Assembly (NCBI GenBank): GCA_000181795.3
Contig: CM012954.1
Coordinates: 14,489,325 to 14,553,324 of the forward strand
Direction of reading: 5' to 3'
Origin: Trichinella spiralis
Lineage: Eukaryota; Nematoda; Enoplea; Trichinellida; Trichinellidae
DNA length: 64,000 nt
A program made the position numbers and the translations under genes. This document shows positions 39,906 to 51,588 of the stretch, piece by piece. The notes beneath the pieces were generated by a model that saw only the letters and a program-made list of their open reading frames with translations, did no database searches and had not been told where the DNA came from. Position 1 is the stretch's first letter, and the number at the start of each line of letters is the position of its first letter.

Positions 39906-42336
39906 ATGCTAAAATTATCGAACATTTGCAAAGTAAACAACATACTGGTGGTGGTGAATATGTTTTTAAAAGGAAAAAAAATACATCTTTCGTTCTCCAC
40001 ATTTCAGTCTATGAGTACTGTGAAGTTGTGGTTTGACGGAAAGGCAGTTGAATCCAGCACTACAGAATGGATTGATTTGACAAACCCGGTATACAATTAT
40101 TATTCTCATTATTCAACCATATAAATAAATAAATAAATGATCTTTCACCGGATATAATAAAGCGGTTTGAATTTTTGAATTGTCCATCGAATGCAATTAT
40201 TGATCACAACTAATATTAAGGCTACTAATGAAGTTATCAGTAAAGTTCCGATGACAACAAAAAGTGAAATGGAAAGAGCCGTTGAATCGTGCAAAAAAGC
40301 TTTCAAATCATGGTCGAACACATCCATCATTACCAGACAGCAGAAAATATTCAATTTGGCTCAACTGATTCGACGAGATAAAGTATATTTGCTAAGAGAA
40401 CCAAGAAGTTCTCCTTCTGTGTGTCGGAATTTAAAAATGAAATGTGAAAATAAATTGAAATGTTCTTTGTTGAAAATATAGAAAAGAATTGCAAGCAGTA
40501 TCACAACTGAACAAGGCAAAACCCTGGCCGACGCAGAAGGTGATGTTTTCAGAGGCTTGCGTAAGATATTCCGTCCACTGTTGCATACTTGTTTGTTCTG
40601 TATGGGATAGTGGTTGCTTTGTAGAAGTCGTAGAACACGCATCTTCAGTAACAAGCTTACAAATGGGAGAAACTTTGCAAAATATTGCTACAAATATGGA
40701 CACGTACAGTTACCGAGTGCCGATTGGTGTCTGTGCTGGAATTGTGCCGTTCAATTTTCCGGCGATGATACCACTTTGGGTACTTGTTGAAAAAACGTGG
40801 CTTTTGATTCTAATTCAGATAACTTTAAACACTGCAGATGTTTCCCATAGCATTGGCTACGGGAAATACGATGCTACTGAAACCGTCTGAACAAGATCCC
40901 GGCGCATGTATGATTCTAATGGAACTGGCCAAAGAAGCCGGTATTCCAGATGGCTGTTTAAACGTAATACATGGCAAACATGACGGTCAGTGAATATTGC
41001 ACTTTGCAAAGCAGCCATTCTCTCATTGCAATAACTGATCTTGTTGCAGCCGTCGATTTTCTCTGCACACATCCGGACATTCGAGCAATTTCTTTCGTCG
41101 GTTCTGATGCTGTGGTAGCTGTTTGTTTGCATTCTGCTATTTCAATTGTTTAAATTCGCGTCACACTTTGGACAGGGTCGTCATGTTTACGAGCTGGCAG
41201 CTAAATCAGGCAAACGAATTCAAGCGAACACCGGAGCAAAAAATCACGCCGTCATCCTACCTGACGCCGATCCTGAGTACACGATCAATCAAGTATACGA
41301 ATAAATGTGCCCTTTCACTGTATGATGTTTGAAAAATATACACTTTCATTCTTTTTGAGTGAAATTTCAATTTTTTGAAAATGCAATAATACAGTATACT
41401 TCACTGTAATGTGCTAATCAAGTAGAATTTCTTTAAAAAATTTTTTCCTCTCCCAAAGGTGTAAAAATTCACTTTCAGCTAGTAGCAGCCGCTTTCGGCG
41501 CCGCTGGTCAACGATGCATGGCACTTTCGGTGGCCGTGTTCGTCGGCAGTGCGCGACATTTAATACCGAACCTGGTCGAATGTGCCAAAGCGGTTCGCGT
41601 TGGTTCGGGCGACAATCCAAACGTGGACATGGGTCCAGTGATATCCGAAGATGCGAAGAGACGAATACTGGCCTGCATCAACCGTGCCGAGGAGCAAGGT
41701 GCTACTGTTCTGCTCGACGGTCGACACCTGATTGTCCAAGGTTACGAGAAGGGCAATTTCATCGGTCCGACAATTCTAGCAGACGTGAAAGTGCACCATA
41801 CACAACTTAATAACTTATTGAGTTTCTTATTCTCAAGTTTCGTTTTTTGATAGCCCACAATGGAATGTTATCAGAGTGAAATTTTTGGCCCAGTACTCTG
41901 TGTTATCACAGTGTCGAGTTTGCAAGAGGCATTGGAATTGATCAACGAAAACCGATTCGGCAATGGGACGTCAATATTCACCAGCAGTGGTTGGGCGGCC
42001 AGAAAGTTTGTCCACGAAGTGGACGTTGGTCAAGTTGGAATCAACGTTCCAATTCCAGTACCGTTGCCGATGTTCTCGTTCACCGGAAGCCGTGCCTCGT
42101 TTTATGGTGATTTGAATTTTTACGGAAAGGCGGTATGCATTTGCGTTATATGGTTTTTGTTTCAACAACCGATCGTACTATTGATTAATTGATTAATTAA
42201 TGGGCTTTTCAATTCACAGGGAATCAACTTTTTCACACAGCTGAAAACGGTTACCCAACTGTGGCGAGAAAAAAACCAAGCAACCGACAGTAATAGTCCT
42301 CCTCCTGTGGAACTGGCGTTCCCTGTTCAACGTTAG
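39906..42336 (+). CDS. ALDH6A1: Methylmalonate-semialdehyde dehydrogenase (acylating)
   Basis: Mitochondrial enzyme that converts malonate and methylmalonate semialdehydes to acetyl- and propionyl-CoA with NAD+ and CoA in valine and pyrimidine breakdown. Eleven exons (39906-39932, 40008-40088, 40221-40382, 40482-40560, 40625-40779, 40838-40985, 41050-41114, 41176-41292, 41479-41790, 41854-42132, 42220-42336) join in phase to 513 residues; human has 535. Signature pieces are [36 protein letters not shown] and [13 protein letters not shown], the last with catalytic Cys291. Others are SEIFGPVL and [19 protein letters not shown]. The position of the usual ALDH general-base Glu is Asn ([10 protein letters not shown]), as known for this CoA-dependent class. 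The presequence before [10 protein letters not shown] is only about 11 residues, so a further 5' exon is possible. PolyA signals at 42423-42428 and 42666-42671. Confidence 0.96.
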
Positions 42337-43591
42337 TCATTTCAAGCTGAACAAACAATATCCGATTTGAACTGCAATCGAGAAGTGCAATTAAATTCAT
42401 CGAAGACATTCACTACAAATGCAATAAACCCTATAAATAGATCAAATGCATCAATCACTTGATCGGAAAGGCAGATTCCTAGCTGCAGCAGCAGAATAAT
42501 GTGTCATAATGAATGCTTTTATGTGCCTGTTGCTGCTGTTGGTTGTGATGGTGGTGGTGGTGGTTAAACTGTTGCAGTTGTAAATTGCCGTTCTTGGACC
42601 CGCACCAGAAAACTGAACAAAATTGACAAATGCTACACCCTGGGATGTTTATGTAAATTGTAACAAATAAAAATCTTCAAACGATGAGCACTGAACGAAT
42701 TGTGATTGATTTTTCGAAAAAGAAAAATTGAAAATACATTTTACAAACATATCTGTACTCATATACAATGATGTATGTATTGTATATAGGATAAGATTAA
42801 ATATTTGGACAGTTTATGTTTTCAAAAAAAAGAACAAATTACGCAATTCAAATAATGCTAACTCGTTCACTTTTGTCATTTTCAATCCATAATCAAAGAT
42901 AAATGAAAGAAAAATTCGTCCCCAGACACAGATCTCTCACAACTGCAATTTTGATTGTGGATTAAAAAGAAACTTTTTTCTTCTTTCTTTCCATTCTGTT
43001 ATAATCGAAAGTTTCGTATTCAAAATCGAAACATTCATTTCACGAATTTCACATTCAAGCACGCAAGCAAAGAACGAAATAAATTCATAATTTCATAATT
43101 GCATTTCACAATATTATTGTAAAATTTGAACAGCTTATAAATGAATAAAAATTAATTCAATATACGCATTTTCACAATTAATTAATGTCTCAAAAGATGT
43201 GACACAATATTGAATAAAAAACAGTTTCACAGTCGATTTCTCATAAATGAATAATAAATATATAATATTCCATTAATAAAGACTTATTTTTAAATTACAT
43301 TTAAAAAATTGTGAAAAATAATAATGGTAAAAAACGTAAATGTATAAGCTTCTCAGTAAAGAGGAAAAAAATCTTTTCTGGGCAGTTTTAAAAATCAAAA
43401 TTGTTCGAAATATATAAAGATCGGAAACGACAAATTGTGAGTGGCAAGGGAAATTGCGTCGACCAGTTTGACGCAATTGAATTTTTAGCCAAGACTAAAT
43501 TTGTCATTTTCAAATGTAACGAAAAAACAACCAAGCAAATAAATAAATAAACAAATAAATAAATTATTAAATATAATGAAGCAATATGGAT

Positions 43592-43603
43592 GGGGGGGGG
43601 GGG
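43592..43603. repeat. Poly-G run
   Basis: Twelve consecutive G residues in an AT-rich setting. The length may be affected by sequencing. Confidence 0.8.
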
Positions 43604-44804
43604 AAGAAGCAGTAGGGATATGAAAAAACTAAACCAAAATACATGGAATATATCTGATTTTGGCGGATTCATATTTCTTAATATTAGTGGAATTGATTAC
43701 AAATAATTCATTATAAATTAGCTTTTAAAAAAATTATTCTGCTGCCAATATATTGAAATTGTACGTGACATTCAACTAGCCGGAAATGTAAAAACCCAGA
43801 CCACAACCTAACTGACCTTGAACCTAAGTTCTTCTATACTACACTGTATTATATACTCTACTATGTATATGTGTGTAAAGTTGCATTTTGCATTGCCATG
43901 TGTCACCTAGAAAGTCTTAACAATGTTGTTCAAGCAGACCGATGACCATCGATGTGACCTGTTTTGACATCTTTATCGAAGAAAGTTTTATTACCCTTGC
44001 AAGTTGAAGATAATAGAAGAGACAGTTGAAAGAAAAAAAAAAGTAAAAAGCAAACATATTTCCTCAAAAATATGCCAAATTGAGAATGTTTCAAGCAAAA
44101 AACATTAAAATAATGCAAATCGATCGATCGACGGCAGTTTTGTGCGAACAATATAAAAAAACCAACGGATCGGAATAAACAACAATTTGAAAAGAAATTC
44201 ACATTTCGAAACAATTGGATCAGCTGAATGATCAGAATGAAGAACAAACACATGTACAACAAAAACCCAGACACACCCACAGTGGAACAACAAAAGCATT
44301 GCCAAAATGTCATAAGCATCGTTTGATAAAGCTATATTTTTTTCCTTAATTTTTTATATAATAAAAATAAACAACAAAAAACAATAGTAATAGACGAGAC
44401 TACTGAAAATGACCGAAAAAAAAGATCGAAAATGGTCAAGAGTTGAACGAGATACAACAAGCACACAGATGGAAACAGTGTTGCAAAGTAGATATTATCC
44501 GGACCAAGATCGATGTTGCAAGCAACAACAATGTCCAAAAGCTGAGCATCAATCAACACTCAACAAACAAAAAGAAAACTGCACAGCCGCGCGATGAATA
44601 GCAGCTTTCTCCGGCAAGCGCACAACTAATGAAATTTTGCCAATTTTGTCAGCTAATCAAACTGCACAATTCCAATTCAGCATTTAAATGGTTTACAAAG
44701 ATTTTTATCAATAGTTTGCTTGCAAATGGTTGAATCGGTTCGTTGCACTCTTTCAATTACATGTCTAATGCACAACAACTTAAATCACATACAAACATCC
44801 ACAT

Positions 44805-44848
44805 ATGCATGCATGCATGTATGGATGGATGGATGGATGGATGGATGT
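44805..44848. repeat. ATGC then GGAT tetranucleotide repeats
   Basis: atgcatgcatgcatg followed by about six GGAT units. Confidence 0.85.
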
Positions 44849-45407
44849 ATAGTATAGTATTCACGTTCAAAATATGAAAGAATGATAAAAATTTTTTATT
44901 CATTTCCACATCGTAAAAATTGCATTGCAAAGTTGACTTTGTATGAAGAGAAAGTGAAATGAAAATCGACTAAAGAACAATATCACAATTGCCCATAATC
45001 CCCTCCCCATCCGTCCGTAGCACCTGCTGGTAACAAATAACGAGTGCACAAAGTGGCTTTTTCCTCCGAAGCAATTGCAGAAGAAGAATAAGAAGAATTT
45101 ACTTTTCCTTCTAGCAAGCAGAAGTTTCATTTTAATAATAAATAACCGGGCCGCCTCCGGAGATGAACACTGCTATTGTTATTGTGTCATCAGAAAACAT
45201 GCTGCATGCAAACAGACGCGTGCTTGTGATTGCAATTCTTTTGCAAAAATTTCACCAATATTTTCTTCCATTCGTTTCAAAATATGACATGCTCGTGTTT
45301 GTTTAATTTTCAATGGAAATTTCATCCACATTATGAAAACTTTAAAAAATGAAACAAAAAAAATAAACAGAACAATTCCTCTGAAAATGGGCTTATATAA
45401 AAAAGAT

Positions 45408-45428
45408 ACACACACACACACACACACA
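45408..45428. repeat. CA dinucleotide repeat
   Basis: About ten CA units. Confidence 0.85.
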
Positions 45429-45954
45429 ACTGATCCTTATTACCCAACAACGTAGAATGACAGTCACGCACTGAAAACAAGCGATCAATTTTCCATTTAT
45501 GACTACCGTAAAAACAAATGCCTAGTTAATTGTCCAACTATGCCGGTCTTTAGAACTTTTATAATCGAATAATAATGTGAAGCTCAACTTTCACACATTT
45601 TCACACACCCACGCAAACTGATACTATTCTATTGTGTGAAAAAAGTGGTTTTGCTTTTTTCAAAATACGTTTCACTCAAGACAACAATAACAGAAAAAAA
45701 CAATTAAAATATGCTTCTACAATTTGACCATCCCTTTAAAGATTTAAATTATACTGAAAGTTTGTAAAGTAGATAAATTTTTTCAATCCCACTATATATA
45801 TATATAGATATATCGTCGCAATTTCAGTTTATCCATCCATCCATCCATCAATGTGAGGGGGGCTGTTGGCGGAAAAAATTGTGTTATCCAATGTTCTGAA
45901 TAGGGAAAGTTCGATTTTATCGCCAGTCGTCGGTTGAAGTTGGCTAGTGTGTAT

Positions 45955-45989
45955 AAGCTAGCTAGCTAGCTAGCCAGCTGGCTAGCTGA
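45955..45989. repeat. GCTA repeat patch
   Basis: agctagctagctagctagccagctggctagctg, a near-palindromic GCTA run. Confidence 0.8.
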
Positions 45990-47093
45990 TTTTGCAGCGC
46001 ACAGCAGCGCCAGGCGACGGATACTACTAATAAATAGACTTGAATAGAGCAAGCAGAAAAAGAAGCAAAAGCAAGCAAGCAGACTTGGTGGTGCGGTCGT
46101 TGAAACAGGATCAATCGCGCAACAAGTGCTTCGCAGAAAAAGCCATCGTCCAGCTAAATTGCTTGCCGCTTGCTGCTTATTCACTGGTTCATTTGTCAAC
46201 TTTCAACGACCCTGGTCATCTTTTCTACCGCTTGACGATAGTCTCCCCCCCCCCACCCAAAAAAAAAGACTTATTCCAAACCACCGCATCAAATGGATGG
46301 ACAATTTTGATTATTATTGAAAAAACAGCAATCAACTTCCACTTGACAAAAATAACGAATAAATGGATCCCATCAAATAAGCTGGTGAAAACATTTTTTT
46401 GTATTTTTTTTCAGTTACCATTTTATTGATAATAGAAAAGCACAAAATTAAACTGCCCAGGTGAAAGACACGAACGTTACAAGTACAGATGCACAGAGAG
46501 ATAGGAGGATGTGATGATGATGCAACAACAACAACAACACATTAATTTAGTATTTCCAATTTATGGCTAATTTTTGAAACATTTCATTAAAAATTGTCCA
46601 ACCCGGCAGCCAGAAGAATAAAATGCTGCTCGCTGACGTTCGATGGAACATTTTATTGAAACACTTGTGAAAACACCGAAACATTTGTTTGCAAAGTTGA
46701 AATTTCATAGACAGAAAAACAATTTCTCCCTTTCCCTCACCTCGTTCTTTGCCTCTCTTCATTTCTGAATTCCCCAACCACACTTGTGAGAATAATTTCA
46801 ATTTTTAATATTAATGAACAGTATTCAGTGGAAAATTGAATACGCTCATCAATAATGTTTAATAAATAATTAATTTAATTTTGAAAAAAAAGTGACAACT
46901 GATCAGATAAAATTTCAATCTGAATCTTAACGGCAATGATGGATAATAAATAGCAGTAATAAAAGTGCAAAGTCGTCGAATGCAATGCTGTCTGTCCCTG
47001 TGCTTCGCACTAACCAGCACCCATAGAGAGTCCCATTTCATAGAAATAAGCCAACGCATGCAGTCGACATCTGCACGCCTGCATATGCATGAA

Positions 47094-47136
47094 AGCAAGT
47101 AAGCAAGCAAGCAAGCAGGCAGGCAGGCAGGCAGGC
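47094..47136. repeat. AAGC to AGGC compound repeat
   Basis: About five AAGC/AAGT units turning into about five AGGC units without a break. Confidence 0.85.
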
Positions 47137-48694
47137 GACTGGTGTAAAAATGTGATTGATTTTGCAAACTGCCAAAACGTATGAGCGATATAATGTGCTT
47201 GTTGTTGTTACAAACGATCACTTTTCAATTCTTTTTTCTTTCAACAATTTAACAATTTGCCATTTGAAAATTTGCAAAATAAGTTTGTTGCATAAGAACG
47301 AACGGATGAATGAATTAATTGACTGATTGAACTTCATTTTCTTTTGTTGTTGTTCATTCAGTAGAAAAGCTCACAAATAAGCATAGGCGTTCCATAGAAA
47401 GGAAACAACTTGTATAAAATATTTAAAATTTAAAAGTAAAAAGAGAGAAGGGTATTTGTGTTGTTGTTGTTGTTGTACAATGGAAAAATGTACTGCAGCA
47501 ATTGACTGTGAAGAGAAGAAAAATGAATAAGCAAACATCATCAAAAGTAAACAATAATAATAATAATACAACAGCTTTACAACGCCCATGTCACATGTCA
47601 GATGTAGTTGCTTCCAAAAAGATAGAATCGAAAAACATGAGATAAACAATTAAAAAGTGTTTTTCCACAGACAACAAACAGCACAGCTGATGCAATTATA
47701 TTTGCAAATTTGATCAGATGCTCAAGTGGAAGTAAAAGGAAGCAACGAGAAAAAAAATATGAGAAATGAAAAATTTTTTGAAAAAAAAATTATGAAAAAC
47801 AATACTACCCAAATAGCTTTTCCAAAAACACAACTGATGAGAAAGTATTTCTAAAATGTGTGCAAATGTCAAATTAAACGAATGTGTTGAAACTAGCGCA
47901 ACTGACGAAACGGAAAGGCAAAAATAGATGGATGGATAGCACACATAGTATAGAATGCAGAAAATGGCTAAATGAGAAATTGCTCTCTTCCATCTATAAA
48001 CAGAAATAAAAATTCTTCCAAAAATTCCCATTGAAAATAATAATAAGATGTGCAACAACGACAAAAAAAATACACACACACGTATATATACATATATATT
48101 CTCAACGCAAATGCACATTCCACAACATAGCAACGAATAGAGGTGACCTAACCGACCAAAATCAACCCCGTACAAGGGGGAGGGGGAGGGGCGTTGTCGT
48201 CAGTCTGTACTGTGTCGTGCATGACGACGTGCATGATCATCATCACTGCTGCTATTGCTACTACTACTACAACCGGCTCTGTAGTTAAGTAGATGATGTT
48301 GTGACAACCTGTCGTCGTCATACTGGCGTCATCATCCAGAATCCAACAAAAACAGGATCGAAACTGACTCATGCCGAAGGTTAGTCAATTGATTATTATT
48401 AGCCAGACGAAACAGTAACAGTGACAAAGTGTTGAAAAGAAAAAGCCGAACTAGAGCAAACGAGTAAAGGTGAAATTAAAAAAGAAAACAAAATATAAAC
48501 TGCAAACTCCTCCAGCACCATTACTATTTCAACCCGTGTGAAGATTGTAGAAATAATTCGCTACTGTAAATGAGCGTTGTTTATATAAATAATTCATCTA
48601 ACAATTATATACAACTGATAATTAATAAAATTGCTGCTAATGATAACCATAGTACGTCTCTCTACTGCTGCCACTAGTTGTTGATTCTGTTAGC

Positions 48695-48732
<38 letters not shown>

Positions 48733-48868
48733 GAGTTAGTATGTATAAGAACACGTAAGTATAAATAATAATAATGATGATGATGATATATGTGTATGTG
48801 TATGTGTATGTGTATGTATATATATATATTATATAGTTTGCTAGTATATATATATATATATATATATA
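48695..48868. repeat. Compound AGT / GTAT / TA microsatellite cluster
   Basis: About twelve AGT units (48695-48732) are followed by ATGATG, then four to five GTGTAT units, and two TA runs ending near 48868. The cluster sits just upstream of the GC-rich island before the LIM gene. Confidence 0.85.
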
Positions 48869-48929
48869 GTGGCAATTGATTGGAGAGCAATTTTTATTGG
48901 GCTTCTTCTCAGGCGGTTTGTGATGCTGA

Positions 48930-49095
48930 TGTCGCATTGAAAGGCGGTCGCGCGTTTCGGCAAGCCCGCGCAATAGCCGTCACGTGGCGCTGCCTCCTGC
49001 GTATCATTTGTTTACGGCTACGTTCTCGGCGGCCAAGTTAGCGGCGGCTAACTATCGACTTGAGCAGGGATTGCCGCGGCTGCAACGTACTACTC
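48930..49095 (+). promoter_or_regulatory. GC-rich island, putative LIM-gene promoter or leader
   Basis: A CpG-containing island stands in AT-rich surroundings about 400 bases before the LIM start codon. It includes a perfect CACGTG E-box at 48981-48986. One frame is open through it without an ATG, so an unannotated exon cannot be ruled out. An acceptor-like cgtttacgcacag lies at about 49413-49425, so the leader may be spliced. Confidence 0.4.
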
Positions 49096-49215
49096 TGCTC
49101 TGTGTTTCTCACTCACTACTTACTCATTTACTCTCTTTCTCTCCCTCTCGTTCTCTCTTCTTTGTATTCGTGAATATGTTTTATTTGAATTATTATTTTA
49201 TCTCATAATTTCTAT

Positions 49216-49276
49216 TCTCTCTCTCTCTCTCTCACTATGCATACATACATATATATGTATGTATGTATGTATGTAT
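49216..49276. repeat. CT repeat and ATAC/GTAT palindromic repeat
   Basis: A CT run (49216-49233), then atacatacatatatatgtatgtatgtatg, which is self-complementary and could form a hairpin in the LIM leader. Confidence 0.8.
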
Positions 49277-49491
49277 GGAGTTTAATAATTTTCGAAAATG
49301 AAGTAGAAGAGGAGAGAAAATTATTTTCCAATAGAACTTAGTTGTTGTAAAATTAAAATAACAAATAAATTTGATTTTCCACAAATTATAATAAAGTGTA
49401 ATTTTGTATTTCCGTTTACGCACAGGGTACGTTGGAAAGAAGGAAAAGAGAAAAAAATGAACGAGAAAATGATTGTGGAAAATATTTGAAT

Positions 49492-50376
49492 ATGGCAACG
49501 ATGAACAAGCAACAAGCTGCAGCCGGCGAGTTCAAGTGCTGGAATTGTGAACAGTCGCTTACTGGGCAGAGGTATATCCTGCGCGACGAGCACCCCCACT
49601 GTGTGAAATGCTACGAATCGCTGTTTGCCAATACGTGCGACGAATGCGGCAAGCCGATCGGCATCGACAGCAAAGACCTCACCTACAAGGAGAAACACTG
49701 GCACGAAAATTGCTTCTTGTGCAGCATGTGCAAAATTTCCCTGGTCGACAAGCCGTTCGGCTGCAAAAACGACCGTATCTTCTGCGCCAACTGTTACGAC
49801 CAAGCTTTCGCGACCCGCTGCGACGCCTGCGGCGAGATATTCCGCGCCGGCATGAAAAAGATGGAATACAAGGGCAAGGAGTGGCACGACAAGTGTTTCT
49901 GTTGCGCGATTTGCAAAACGCCCATCGGCACGCGCAGCTTCATACCCAAAAATGACGAGGTCTACTGCGCCGGATGTTTCGAGGAAAAGTTCGCCACACG
50001 GTGTACCAAGTGCAAGCAGGTGATCACAAGCGGCGGCGTCACGTACAAAAACGAGCCCTGGCACAGGGAATGTTTCGGCTGTGCCAACTGCGGCTGCAGT
50101 CTAGCCGGTCACCGGTTCACATCCAAGGACGACAAGCCCTACTGTGCCGACTGTTTCGGCGAGCTGTTCGCCAAACGGTGCATCGAATGCACCAAACCGA
50201 TCACCGCCATCGGCGGCACCAAGTTCATCTCGTTCGAAGATCGCCACTGGCACAACGACTGCTTCAAATGTGCCCAGTGCGAGATGTCGCTCGTCGGCCA
50301 GGGCTTCATCACCGACGGACCAGATATTCTCTGCCCCGAGTGCGCCAAAGCCAAACTCATGGCCCAACACGCATAG
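49492..50376 (+). CDS. lim-9: Four-and-a-half LIM domain protein (FHL / LIM-9 type)
   Basis: Zinc-binding adaptor of muscle attachment and sarcomeric complexes in the FHL family (role from family knowledge). It is a single open frame of 294 residues; vertebrate FHL2 has 279. The order is an N-terminal half LIM (CWNCEQSL...HPHCVKC) and four full LIM domains starting CDECGKPI, CDACGEIF, CTKCKQVI and CIECTKPI. Each keeps its Cys/His ligands (for example HWHENCFLCSMC and PWHRECFGCANC). The start at ATGGCAACGATG is the first in-frame Met; the frame extends further upstream without another ATG. There are no introns, although neighbouring genes are heavily split, and codons are strikingly G/C-ending compared with the surroundings. 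This suggests high expression or a retrocopy origin. PolyA signal near 51413-51418. Confidence 0.94.
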   Translation: MATMNKQQAAAGEFKCWNCEQSLTGQRYILRDEHPHCVKCYESLFANTCDECGKPIGIDSKDLTYKEKHWHENCFLCSMCKISLVDKPFGCKNDRIFCANCYDQAFATRCDACGEIFRAGMKKMEYKGKEWHDKCFCCAICKTPIGTRSFIPKNDEVYCAGCFEEKFATRCTKCKQVITSGGVTYKNEPWHRECFGCANCGCSLAGHRFTSKDDKPYCADCFGELFAKRCIECTKPITAIGGTKFISFEDRHWHNDCFKCAQCEMSLVGQGFITDGPDILCPECAKAKLMAQHA

Positions 50377-51440
50377 TTGTTTGTTGTCGAAAGAAGCTTT
50401 TATGGTTCTCTAAAATTTCCAACGTCCCCCCCCCTCAACCCCGAAACACACACACACATACCAACCCACGAACACGGCCCCGCCCCTTCTTTCTTCTAAT
50501 TTGTCCTGTTGCTAGTCTCTCGCTGCCTAGAGCAGAAGCTGATGGAGCTGCTATTATTACAATATATTTTATTTTCAATGCGATTATTTTTATTCTCTCG
50601 TTAGCGTTTCGGCCGAAAAAGGCGAAGCGAAAAGAACGTTAATTTTCATGCAAGCTTTGTATGGTCCGTCAACTTGCAGGACAAAAATCACCAAACCGCT
50701 TGGATTTTTTCCTTGTCACCACACCCTCATGACCGTGGTCGTCGTCATGATCATGATCGTCCTCACCACCGCCGTCTCCTCCTCCTCCTCCTCCTCCTCC
50801 TCATCATCATCATCTTCTCATCACCGCTACAACTTTTGTCGGTTAGACGAATTTTACGTTTAGTGTGCGTAAGCTTCGTTTGCTCTCTTTTGTTTTTTTT
50901 CTTTTTTGAAAGTTTTTATTTGCTCTTTGAAATTGAAATTTACAAAAAATTACCATTATTTTTTGTTATTTTTATTATTGTTCCTGCTGCTGCCGCTGCT
51001 GCTTTTGTTAATTATTTCAATCATTTATTATTATTATTATTATTATTATATTACGTTTTCTGAACGATCATTTGACAATTCATCAACGCCATGCTGACAG
51101 TACGGCCACTTTTAGAAACCAGTTTTATATAATTTCAGTTATTATTATTATTTATAAGAGCAAATATGAAAGAAGAAACAATATCGTCCAAGCTTCATCA
51201 GCATCACCATTATGTTTTCACGTCATGTCGAGTTTGTTTATATAAAAGCACAAAGCTGTTCAAGTTATGCAGAAAGAAGATATATAATGCTAGTGCCAAT
51301 AGTGCGCAACAGTTAATTATTTGCAAAAATAAAAAAGATGAAGAAGAAGAAGAAGAAGCAGAAGCAGAAGCTAACATGCAAAGTAACAATGGAAGAGGAA
51401 GAAAAGTAGTATAATAAAATAAAAGTAGAGACGTCTTTTG
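50377..51440 (+). other. Probable 3' UTR of the LIM gene
   Basis: Contains a TCC/TCA repeat (50776-50815), a TTA repeat near 51022-51049 and GAA/GCA runs near 51339-51372. It runs to an AATAAA at 51413-51418. The small open frames here are low-complexity products. Confidence 0.45.
50776..50815. repeat. TCC then TCA trinucleotide repeat
   Basis: About eight TCC units followed by five TCA units in the presumed LIM 3' UTR. Confidence 0.85.
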
Positions 51441-51559
51441 CATGGCAAGAAGAACGGCAGCAGCGTGTTTGGCTCGTCGTCGGTCCGGTCAGCACCCGCC
51501 GCAAACGTCAATCAAAAGTAGAGCAAACGTTGTTAGCTAACAGCACGATGCTTTAGACA

Positions 51560-51588
51560 ACACACACACACACACACACACACACACC
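51560..51588. repeat. CA dinucleotide repeat
   Basis: About fourteen CA units, the longest CA run in the window. Confidence 0.85.

Larger units (their letters stand above)
42337..48924. other. 6.6 kb non-coding stretch between ALDH6A1 and the LIM gene
   Basis: Begins with the ALDH6A1 3' UTR. The remainder is AT-rich with microsatellites (listed separately) and no supported gene on either strand. The minus-strand Phe/Leu-rich open frames here follow from purine-rich plus-strand sequence and match nothing I know. A 12-G run lies at 43592-43603. Part of this may be the 5' leader or enhancer region of the LIM gene. Confidence 0.5.

Noticed and set aside
46547-46801. Minus-strand ATG segment with a donor-like gtgagg near 46738
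   Set aside because: One of several short ATG-to-donor segments that AT-rich sequence yields by chance; no compositional or phase support.
48984-49208. Plus frame through the GC island before the LIM gene
   Set aside because: Starts at GTG, has no ATG and no good donor. It is more simply read as promoter or leader sequence, though an exon was considered.
49321-50064. 247-codon minus-strand frame opposite the LIM gene
   Set aside because: Shadow of the GC-rich LIM coding sequence; no splice or start support.
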